Below, in pieces: positions 19,878 to 26,399 of a stretch of 64,000 nt of DNA; within the stretch, counting starts at the first letter, position 1; each line of letters opens with the position of its first letter. The position numbers and the translations under genes were made by a program. This DNA is from Dactylosporangium vinaceum. Lineage in GTDB: Bacteria; Actinomycetota; Actinomycetes; Mycobacteriales; Micromonosporaceae. The DNA is taken from NCBI RefSeq assembly GCF_019904175.1, contig NZ_CP061913.1, forward strand, positions 7,378,001 to 7,442,000, in the 5' to 3' direction. Below the pieces are notes generated by a model. That model worked only from the letters and a program-made list of their open reading frames with translations. It was not told the DNA's origin and made no database searches.

Positions 19878-20437
19878 CGCACCCGCAGACCGGCGAGCAC
19901 CAGCGCAACCATCCGCCGGGCGTCGTAGCCGGGGCTGTCGGCGCCGATGCAGAGGTTGCCGATGCCGTGCATCAGCAGCAAGGCCTCCATGCCGGGCTCG
20001 ATCTCCCCGGCCGCGGCCGCCGCCTCCAGCAGTTCGGCGCAGACGGGGACGAGGCGGTCGAGGAAGTACCCGTGCAGGCTCTGGAAGCCGGCGTCGTCGG
20101 AGCGCATCGCCTCGGCGAGCCCGTGCTTGGTGACCAGGAAGTCGACGAACATCCCGGTCCAGGCACTCAGCGCGGCGTAGGGCGACGGGCTCGACGCGAG
20201 CAGCTCGGGGCCGGCGGCCGCGCACGCCTCGACCTGGTGCCGGTAGACGGCGACGACGAGGTCGGCCCGGGTCGGGAAGTGCCGGTAGATCGTCGCGACC
20301 CCCACGCCGGCCCGGGCCGCGATGTCGCGCACGGGCGCGTCGACGCCCGCGCTCACGAAGGCGGCGGCGGCCGCCTCCAGCAGCGCCTCCTCGTTGCGCC
20401 GCGAGTCCGACCGGCGCCTGCGCGGCGAGCCTTCCAC
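19874..20437 (-). CDS. TetR-family transcriptional regulator
   Basis: The 187-residue protein has an Arg-rich start, the TetR DNA-binding domain (ALLEAAAAAFVSAGVDAPVRDIAARAGVGVATIYRHFPTRADL) at about 15-60, and an all-helical ligand-binding domain of the usual length with a C-terminal GLRVR. It is divergent from an alpha/beta hydrolase, 99 bases apart, and two identical-arm palindromes sit in that gap. It therefore probably represses the hydrolase and itself until an inducing molecule, perhaps the hydrolase substrate, binds. Confidence 0.9.
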   Translation of the reverse strand: MEGSPRRRRSDSRRNEEALLEAAAAAFVSAGVDAPVRDIAARAGVGVATIYRHFPTRADLVVAVYRHQVEACAAAGPELLASSPSPYAALSAWTGMFVDFLVTKHGLAEAMRSDDAGFQSLHGYFLDRLVPVCAELLEAAAAAGEIEPGMEALLLMHGIGNLCIGADSPGYDARRMVALVLAGLRVR

Positions 20438-20465
20438 GTGTCCCCCGTCACATCCATTGGTAAAC

Positions 20466-20503
20466 GGAACAAGGTTCCGGCTAACTTAGCGGAACCAGGT
20501 TCC
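20466..20503. promoter_or_regulatory. Twin palindromic operators GGAAC-N3-GTTCC
   Basis: GGAACAAGGTTCC (20466-20478) and GGAACCAGGTTCC (20491-20503) are two copies of the same palindrome, starting 25 bases apart, in the gap between the divergent TetR and hydrolase genes. TetR dimers often bind such paired sites. The second copy is 34 bases upstream of the hydrolase start and the first is 29 bases upstream of the tetR start. Confidence 0.72.
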
Positions 20504-20536
20504 ACTTCTGGCCAGCATACGCGAAGGAGCTCCACC

Positions 20537-21388
20537 ATGCCGACGCCCGTCGTCTCCGTCCACCCGATCACCGTCCCCGCGCCTGGCCGCGGCACGGACC
20601 TGACCGTGCGCGTGAGCGCTCCCACCACCGGTGACCACCTGCCGGTCATCGTGTTCTCGCACGGTTTCAGCCAGTCCGCGATGGGCTACGAGCCCCTCGC
20701 GGGCTACTGGGCCGCGCACGGCTTCGTCGTCGTGCAGCCCACCCACTTGGACTCCCGCACGCTCGGGCTCGCCCCGGACGACCCGCGCACGCCGGACATC
20801 CACCGCATCCGCGTCGAGGACCTGGTGCGCTCCATCGACCACCTCGACGCGCTGACCGCGGCCGTGCCCGGGCTGGCCGGCCGGGCCGACACCGGCTCGA
20901 TCGCCGTGGCCGGGCACTCCTGGGGCGCCCAGACGGCGAGCGTCCTGCTCGGCGCGCGCACACCGGACGGCCGGGACCGCACGGACCCGCGGGTCGCCCG
21001 GGGCGCACTGCTGGCCATCACCGGCACGGGCGGCGCCGACCTGTCACCGTTCGCGGCCGAGCACTTCCCGTTCATGAGCCCGGACTTCGACGCGATGAAG
21101 GCGCCCGCGCTCATCGTCGCCGGCGACCACGACCAGTCGCTGCTGTCGGTGCGCGGCCCCGACTGGTTCACCGACGCGTACCACCTGAGCCCGGGCCCGA
21201 AGACGCTGCTCACGCTGTTCGGCGCCGAGCACTCCCTCGGTGGCATCTCCGGCTACGCGGCGGCCGAGACCACCGACGAGCACCCGGCCCGCGTCGCGCT
21301 CGTGCAGCGGCTCACGACCGCGTATCTGCACGGCACCGCCGACCTCGAGGCCGACCCCGAACTGGGCCGGATCGACCAGCACGGTTAG
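20537..21388 (+). CDS. Alpha/beta hydrolase (PAF-acetylhydrolase/dienelactone hydrolase type)
   Basis: The 283-residue protein has the alpha/beta hydrolase strand order: LPVIVFSHGFSQS carries the oxyanion region, AVAGHSWGAQTASVLLG the nucleophile Ser, IVAGDHDQSLL the probable acidic residue and FGAEHSLGG the His. It lacks a signal peptide and is therefore cytoplasmic. GAAGGAG precedes the ATG at the proper distance. Its divergent TetR regulator and twin operators indicate substrate-induced expression. It lies next to the pca genes but nothing shows it belongs to that pathway. The substrate is unknown. Confidence 0.85.
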   Translation: MPTPVVSVHPITVPAPGRGTDLTVRVSAPTTGDHLPVIVFSHGFSQSAMGYEPLAGYWAAHGFVVVQPTHLDSRTLGLAPDDPRTPDIHRIRVEDLVRSIDHLDALTAAVPGLAGRADTGSIAVAGHSWGAQTASVLLGARTPDGRDRTDPRVARGALLAITGTGGADLSPFAAEHFPFMSPDFDAMKAPALIVAGDHDQSLLSVRGPDWFTDAYHLSPGPKTLLTLFGAEHSLGGISGYAAAETTDEHPARVALVQRLTTAYLHGTADLEADPELGRIDQHG

Positions 21389-21422
21389 GCGCATCCAGCG
21401 ACCCGGTCACCCGGCGGCACGG

Positions 21423-22058
21423 TCAGAGAGCGTCGAGCGGCACGGCCAGCCGTGTGCGCAGCTCCTCCACTGTCGTGCCGAACGTCTCGGCCACCCGCAC
21501 ACCGTCCGGGCCGAGGTGAAACACGGCGTGCTCGGTGTACACCCGGCTCACGCAGGCCAGCCCGGTCAGCGGATACGTGCACGCCGGCACCAGCTTCGGT
21601 GTGCCGTCCCGGGCGAACAGGGTCATCATCACGAACACCTGCTTCGCCCCGATCGCCAGGTCCATGGCGCCGCCGACGGCTGGGATCGCTCCCGGCTCGC
21701 CGGTGTGCCAGTTGGCCAGGTCGCCGTGGGCGGACACCTGGAACGCGCCGAGCACGCACACGTCGAGGTGGCCACCGCGCATCATCGCGAACGAGTCGGC
21801 GTGGTGGAAATAGGCGGCGCCGGGCAGCTCGGTGACCGGCTGCTTCCCGGCGTTGATGAGGTCCGGGTCCTGCTCGGCGGGGTCGGCCGGGGGCGGCCCC
21901 ATGCCCAGCATGCCGTTCTCGGTGTGCAGCACGATCTCGCGCTCCGGCGCCAGATACGCGGCGACGGTCGTCGGCTGGCCGATGCCTAGGTTCACGTACG
22001 AGCCGTCGGGGATGTCCCGGGCCACCAGCCGGGCCATCTCGGCCTTGGACAGCGTCAT
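21423..22058 (-). CDS. pcaJ: 3-oxoadipate CoA-transferase subunit B
   Basis: The 211-residue protein has the CoA-transferase family I beta-subunit pattern: NLGIGQPTTVAAYL, the catalytic glutamate in HTENGMLGMGP, and GAFQVSAHGDLANW. With PcaI it moves CoA from succinyl-CoA to beta-ketoadipate, the penultimate step of protocatechuate breakdown. Succinyl-CoA:acetoacetate transferase is a close relative, but the dioxygenase genes upstream favour the pca role. Its start overlaps the pcaI stop by four bases and it is the last gene of the pcaHGIJ operon. Confidence 0.88.
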   Translation of the reverse strand: MTLSKAEMARLVARDIPDGSYVNLGIGQPTTVAAYLAPEREIVLHTENGMLGMGPPPADPAEQDPDLINAGKQPVTELPGAAYFHHADSFAMMRGGHLDVCVLGAFQVSAHGDLANWHTGEPGAIPAVGGAMDLAIGAKQVFVMMTLFARDGTPKLVPACTYPLTGLACVSRVYTEHAVFHLGPDGVRVAETFGTTVEELRTRLAVPLDAL

Positions 22059-22711
22059 ACCGCCACCAGCCGGTCCACGTAGATGCCCGGCGTGACGACC
22101 GTCTCCGGGTCGATCGCGCCGGGCTCGACGATGTGCCGGACCTCGGCGATCGTGAGCGCGGCCGCGGCGGCCATGACCGGGCCGAAGTTGCGGGCGGTCT
22201 TGCGGTAGACCAGGTTGCCCATGCGATCGCCCGTGTGCGCCCGGATCAGGGCGACGTCGCCGCGGATCGGGAACTCCAGGACGTACGTGCGCCCGTCGAT
22301 GACCCTCGTCTCCTTGCCCTCGGCCAGCGGCGTGCCGACCCCGGTCGGGCAGTAGAACGCCCCGATCCCGGCGCCGGCCGCGCGCATGCGTTCGGCGAGC
22401 GTGCCCTGCGGCACGACCTCCAGCTCGATCTTCCCGGCCCGGTACAGCTCGTCGAACACCCACGAGTCGGCCTGGCGCGGGAAGGAGCAGATCACCTTGC
22501 GGACCCGGCCCGCGGCGAGCAGCGCGGCCAGGCCGGTGTGCCCGTTCCCGGCGTTGTTCGACACGACTGTCAGCTCGCCCGCGCCGTGCGCGATGAGCGC
22601 GTCGATGAGCTCGACCGGCATGCCGGCCATCCCGAACCCGCCCACCAGCACGGTGTCACCGTGCTGCACGGCATCGACGGCTTCGGCTGCGGTACACACG
22701 AGGGCAGTCAT
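22055..22711 (-). CDS. pcaI: 3-oxoadipate CoA-transferase subunit A
   Basis: The 218-residue protein has the alpha-subunit hallmarks of family I CoA-transferases: DTVLVGGFGMAGMPVELIDAL, VVSNNAGNG, the GTLAERMRAAGAGIGAFYCPTGVGT stretch and DVALIRAHTGDRMGNLVYRKTARNF. It forms the CoA-binding half of the PcaIJ enzyme. The ATG at 22711 overlaps the pcaG stop (ATGA) and the gene's own stop overlaps the pcaJ start, so the operon is translationally coupled throughout. Confidence 0.9.
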   Translation of the reverse strand: MTALVCTAAEAVDAVQHGDTVLVGGFGMAGMPVELIDALIAHGAGELTVVSNNAGNGHTGLAALLAAGRVRKVICSFPRQADSWVFDELYRAGKIELEVVPQGTLAERMRAAGAGIGAFYCPTGVGTPLAEGKETRVIDGRTYVLEFPIRGDVALIRAHTGDRMGNLVYRKTARNFGPVMAAAAALTIAEVRHIVEPGAIDPETVVTPGIYVDRLVAV

Positions 22712-23220
22712 GGCTTGTGCTTGTGGAAGTTCAGGAACACCGTCTCATTCTCCCCCTGCAGCCGGATGTCGAACCGGAACCCTCGCGGCTCGGCGACGGC
22801 GCGCAGCGACTCCGGGATCCCGGGCGGCAGCACCGCATCGGGGAGGTAGGCCCGGGTGAAGAGCCGGTCGGTGAGGCCGCGGGCGAACACCACCAGGGCG
22901 AAGAACGGCACCGGCCCACCGGGTACGAGGGTGCTGAACGTGTATCGCCCGGTCGCGTCCGTGCCGGCCCGGCCCCAGCCCGTGAACGTCCAGCCGTCCC
23001 TGTGCAATGACCCGGTCTCGCGCACGGTCGCGCCGTCCGGACCGGCCTGCCACAGCTCGACGAGCGCATCCGGCACGGGATCGCCCGCGCCGTCGAGCAC
23101 GAACCCTCGCAGGTGTACGGCCAGCGGATGCCCGGCCGGCACGAGTGCACTGTCGCCGGGAAAGGGCAGTCCCAGGTGGAAGAACGGCCCGACGGTCTGC
23201 CCGGGTGTCGGCTCGGTCAC
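22708..23220 (-). CDS. pcaG: Protocatechuate 3,4-dioxygenase alpha subunit
   Basis: The 170-residue protein starts (GTG) VTEPTPGQTVGPFFHLGLPF, the conserved N terminus of PcaG, and continues with the intradiol dioxygenase beta-sandwich (VPDALVELWQAGPDG, GWTFTGWGRAGTDATGRYTF, PFFALVVFARGL, and a C-terminal FDIRLQGENETVFLNF). The alpha subunit lacks the full iron ligand set and forms the active site with PcaH. Protocatechuate is opened between its hydroxyls to beta-carboxymuconate. The GTG lies in a GTGA overlap with the pcaH stop. Confidence 0.92.
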   Translation of the reverse strand: MTEPTPGQTVGPFFHLGLPFPGDSALVPAGHPLAVHLRGFVLDGAGDPVPDALVELWQAGPDGATVRETGSLHRDGWTFTGWGRAGTDATGRYTFSTLVPGGPVPFFALVVFARGLTDRLFTRAYLPDAVLPPGIPESLRAVAEPRGFRFDIRLQGENETVFLNFHKHKP

Positions 23221-23966
23221 GCGCCTTCCTCCGCCGACTCGAACAGTGTGCTGTGCACGCCGGTGAGCACGATGTCCCAGCGGTAACCCAGGCTCCACTC
23301 GGGCGTGTTCAGGTCGTGGTCGTACACGGCGACCAGCCGCTCCCGGGCCCGCGGATCGGTGACCGACTGGAGAATCGGGTCCCGGTCGAACAGCGGATCG
23401 CCCGGGAAGTACATCTGCGTCACCAGCCGCTGGGTGAACACCGTGCCGAACACGGAGAAGTGGATGTGCGCCGGTCGCCAGGCGTTGCGGTGATTGCGCC
23501 ACGGGTACGCTCCCGGCTTGACCGTGACGAACCGGTAGCCGCCGTCCGCGCCGGTGATGCAGCGGCCCTGGCCCGTGAAGTTCGGGTCGTGCGGGGCCGG
23601 GTGCCTGTCACGCTGGTGGCGGTACCGGCCGGCCGCGTTCGCCTGCCACACCTCGACGAGCTGGTGCGCGACCGGGCGGCCGGCGCCGTCGAGCACCTTC
23701 CCGGTCACGACGATGCGCTCCCCCAGCGGCTCCCCGGCGTGCTGCGCCGTCAGGTCGCTCTCGTGCTCGGCGACGTCGCGGGCTCCGAACGCCGGCGCCC
23801 ACAGCTCCACACCCTCCGGGTCCACGGCGAGCGGCGGGCGACTCGGGTGGCGCAGCAGCGTGCTGCGGTACGGCGGATAGTCCAGCAGTGGCTGCCGGCC
23901 GGGCCCGGTCAGTCGGGCGGCGGCGATCTCGGCGTCGATGTCGGCCTGCGTCGGCACGGTGTTCAC
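23217..23966 (-). CDS. pcaH: Protocatechuate 3,4-dioxygenase beta subunit
   Basis: The 249-residue beta subunit contains the iron site: the Tyr of AAGRYRH, the Tyr of VKPGAYPWRN and the two His of WRPAHIHFSVFG, as in characterised 3,4-PCD enzymes. The stretch HQLVEVWQANAAGRYRHQ and PNFTGQGRCITGADGGYRF are typical of the family. The GTG at 23966 gives the usual family length; a second GTG at 23957 is also possible. It is the first gene of pcaHGIJ and is divergent from pobA across a 97-base spacer holding a palindromic operator. Confidence 0.92.
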   Translation of the reverse strand: MNTVPTQADIDAEIAAARLTGPGRQPLLDYPPYRSTLLRHPSRPPLAVDPEGVELWAPAFGARDVAEHESDLTAQHAGEPLGERIVVTGKVLDGAGRPVAHQLVEVWQANAAGRYRHQRDRHPAPHDPNFTGQGRCITGADGGYRFVTVKPGAYPWRNHRNAWRPAHIHFSVFGTVFTQRLVTQMYFPGDPLFDRDPILQSVTDPRARERLVAVYDHDLNTPEWSLGYRWDIVLTGVHSTLFESAEEGA

Positions 23967-24010
23967 CCTGGCACGGTAAGCACACGGCCCCGCCCGGCGC
24001 GACAGCTCCC

Positions 24011-24025
24011 TTCCGCTGGACGGAA
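24011..24025. promoter_or_regulatory. Palindrome TTCCG-N5-CGGAA in the pcaH-pobA spacer
   Basis: TTCCGCTGGACGGAA is an inverted repeat with 5-bp arms and a 5-base centre, 45 bases from the pcaH start and 38 bases from the pobA start. Its form resembles operators of IclR-family regulators such as PcaR, PcaU and PobR, which control these genes elsewhere. No regulator gene adjoins the cluster, so a distant protein would have to act. Confidence 0.5.
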
Positions 24026-24063
24026 CGCGGGGCTTGTGACAGTGCACGGCGCACGGTTGGCTG

Positions 24064-25230
24064 ATGGTCATGCGAACCGAGGTCGCGATCGTCGGCGCGG
24101 GCCCGGCCGGGCTGCTGCTGGCCCACCTGCTGACCCGCGCCGGCATCGAGTCGGTGGTGGTGGAGACGCGCTCGCAGGAGTACGTGGCGTCGCGCGTCCG
24201 GGCCGGCATCCTGGAACAGTCGAGCGTCGACGTGCTCACCGCGGCCGGGCTGGGCGACCGTCTCCGGGCGGAGGGCCACGAGCACCGCGGCGTGTACCTG
24301 CAGTGGCCGGGCGGGCGCCACCACCTGGACTTCGTCGACCTGACCGGCCGCAGTGTGTGGGTGTACGGCCAGACCGAGGTGCAGAAGGACCTCGTGCGCG
24401 CGCACGGCGGCCCGGTCGTGTACGAGGTCACGGACACGGCCCTGCACGATCTGACCACCGACCACCCGTACGTCACGTACACCGACCGCGACGGCGTCGG
24501 CCGGCGCCTGGACGCCGCGGTCATCGCGGGCTGTGACGGCTCCTTCGGCCCGAGCCGCGCCGCCGTGCCCCAGTCCGCCCGCCAGGTCTACGAGCGCACC
24601 TACCCGTACTCCTGGCTCGGCGTCCTGGCCGACGTCGCCCCGTCGACGGACGAGCTCATCTACGCCTGGCACCCCGACGGCTTCGCCCTGCACTCGATGC
24701 GCTCCCCCACGGTCTCCCGCCTGTACCTCCAGGTCCCCAACGGCACCGACCCGCAGACGTGGCCGGACGAGCGCGTCTGGTCCGAGCTCGCCAAGCGCCT
24801 CGGCCACGGCCAGGACGGCTGGACCCTGACCCCCGGCCCGATCACGGAGAAGTCGGTCCTGCCGATGCGCAGCCTCGTGCAGACCCCGATGCGCCACGGC
24901 CGCCTCTTCCTGGCCGGCGACGCCGCCCACATCGTCCCCCCGACCGGTGCGAAGGGCCTCAACCTGGCCGTCGCCGACGTGGCCCGGCTGGCCCCGGCCC
25001 TGACCGCCCTGCTGCGCGGCAACGACCCGGCCCGGGCCGACCGCTACTCGGACGACGCCCTGGCCCGGGTCTGGCGCTGCACCCACTTCTCGTGGTGGAT
25101 GACGACGATGCTGCACGCCACGTCCGACCCGTTCGACGCCCAGCTCCAGCTCTCCCAGCTCCGCTGGGTCACCTCCAGCCGAGCCGGCGCCACCGGCCTG
25201 GCCGAGAACTACGCCGGCCTGCCCCTGTAG
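24064..25230 (+). CDS. pobA: 4-hydroxybenzoate 3-monooxygenase
   Basis: The 388-residue flavoprotein has the FAD-binding GAGPAGLLLAHLL (11-23), the PobA-specific SRVRAGILEQSSVDVL segment that lines the substrate pocket, the DG-motif-containing CDGSFGPSRAAVP, and GRLFLAGDAAHIVPPTGAKGLNLAV near residue 280. These follow p-hydroxybenzoate hydroxylase along its length. It inserts a hydroxyl to make protocatechuate, the substrate of PcaHG encoded on the other strand. The ATG at 24064 is chosen; ATG at 24070 is equally possible because no strong ribosome site is present. Confidence 0.93.
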   Translation: MVMRTEVAIVGAGPAGLLLAHLLTRAGIESVVVETRSQEYVASRVRAGILEQSSVDVLTAAGLGDRLRAEGHEHRGVYLQWPGGRHHLDFVDLTGRSVWVYGQTEVQKDLVRAHGGPVVYEVTDTALHDLTTDHPYVTYTDRDGVGRRLDAAVIAGCDGSFGPSRAAVPQSARQVYERTYPYSWLGVLADVAPSTDELIYAWHPDGFALHSMRSPTVSRLYLQVPNGTDPQTWPDERVWSELAKRLGHGQDGWTLTPGPITEKSVLPMRSLVQTPMRHGRLFLAGDAAHIVPPTGAKGLNLAVADVARLAPALTALLRGNDPARADRYSDDALARVWRCTHFSWWMTTMLHATSDPFDAQLQLSQLRWVTSSRAGATGLAENYAGLPL

Positions 25231-25299
25231 CCCGACCGGCCAATTGAAGCCTGACGGCGCTCTACCAAGACGTACGTACGGTTTGCTACTGTCGGCGCC

Positions 25300-25947
25300 A
25301 TGACGCCAGACCTCCGCGCCCAGGCCCGCCAACTTGCCGGCGACGGCCGCTCGACCACCTGGTTCGAGACCCTGTACGCCCAGGCCGAGGCCGGCACCGC
25401 CACCGTCCCCTGGGCCGATCTGGAGCCCAACCCGCTCCTGACCGCCTGGACCGGGCGCACGGGAGTCCGGGGCCCGGGCCGGGCCGCGGTGGTCGGCTGC
25501 GGCTACGGCGACGACGCCGAGCACCTGGCCGGCCTGGGCTTCGACGTGACCGCCTTCGACATCGCCCCGACCGCCGTCAGCGCCGCCCGCCGCCGCTTCC
25601 GCAACTCCGCGGTCACCTACGCGACCGCCGACCTGCTGGACCTCCCGCCCGCCTGGCGTGGCGCGTTCGATCTGGTGGTCGAGGTCTACACCGTCCAGGT
25701 CCTCCAGGGCACCCTGCGCACCGAAGCCACGGCCGCGGTCGCGTCCCTCGTCGCTCCCGGAGGCACACTGCTGGTCCTGGCCCGGGCCCGCCACGACGAC
25801 GAGGACCCGGGCCGCATGCCGTGGCCCCTCACCCGCGCCGAGATCGCCGGGTTCGCCGCCGACCCCCTGACCGAGGTCCGCGTCGACCTCGTCCCCGACG
25901 GCGAGGAGCCGCCCGTCCTGCGCTGGGTGGGCACCTTCACGCGCTGA
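25300..25947 (+). CDS. Class I SAM-dependent methyltransferase
   Basis: The 215-residue protein has a class I methyltransferase core: motif I AAVVGCGYGDDAEHLAGLGFDVTAFDIAP (about 63-91), ATADLLDLPPAWRGAFDLVVEV and the post-motif LVAPGGTLLVLARARH. It belongs with the TPMT/YcgJ-like small methyltransferases. No ribosome site precedes the ATG, but TACTGT lies at 25287-25292, 13 bases before the start, so the message may be leaderless. It is convergent with the small membrane protein at 25956, only eight bases from stop to stop. The substrate is unknown. Confidence 0.8.
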   Translation: MTPDLRAQARQLAGDGRSTTWFETLYAQAEAGTATVPWADLEPNPLLTAWTGRTGVRGPGRAAVVGCGYGDDAEHLAGLGFDVTAFDIAPTAVSAARRRFRNSAVTYATADLLDLPPAWRGAFDLVVEVYTVQVLQGTLRTEATAAVASLVAPGGTLLVLARARHDDEDPGRMPWPLTRAEIAGFAADPLTEVRVDLVPDGEEPPVLRWVGTFTR

Positions 25948-25955
25948 CCCGCGGC

Positions 25956-26399
25956 CTACCCCCGGGCCGTCCTCGCCTGCGGCGCCACACCGAGGTCGTC
26001 CCGCATCGCGGTCAGCAGCGCCACCGGGTCCCCCGCCGTGACGGCTGCGGTGACCGGTGGCGGGGCGATGAGCAGGACCGCCTGTGCCGCCCGGTTGGCC
26101 GCGGCGGCCAGCTCACGCAGGCGGGCCCGGTCGGCGTCGCCCGGCCGGCCCACGCTTTGCAGCGCGGCCGCGAGCGTGTCGTGCTCGTGCCGGGCCGTCA
26201 GCAGGTCCGCGTAGGCGCTGCGCCGGTCGGCCAGCCAGCGGGCGGCGTCCTCGCGGGCCCACTGCTCGCGCCGCTCCGCCCGTTCGCGTTCCCAGCGCAC
26301 GTCGTCGCGGCGGCGGATCAGGGACTGGGTGACGAGCGCGGTCACCGCGGCGACCACGGCCGAGACCAGCGGCACCCCCACCGCCACGGCCCCGCTCAC
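25956..26399 (-). CDS. Small membrane-anchored coiled-coil protein, partner of the STAND ATPase
   Basis: The GTG at 26399 lies in a GTGA overlap with the stop of the STAND-TPR gene, giving a 147-residue product. It has one N-terminal membrane helix (AVAVGVPLVSAVVAAVTALV), a strongly charged helical segment (SLIRRRDDVRWERERAERREQW, probably a coiled coil) and an Ala-rich helical C terminus. Tight coupling suggests that the protein acts with the ATPase, perhaps as a membrane effector or anchor. No database family can be named from sequence alone. Confidence 0.65.
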   Translation of the reverse strand: MSGAVAVGVPLVSAVVAAVTALVTQSLIRRRDDVRWERERAERREQWAREDAARWLADRRSAYADLLTARHEHDTLAAALQSVGRPGDADRARLRELAAAANRAAQAVLLIAPPPVTAAVTAGDPVALLTAMRDDLGVAPQARTARG

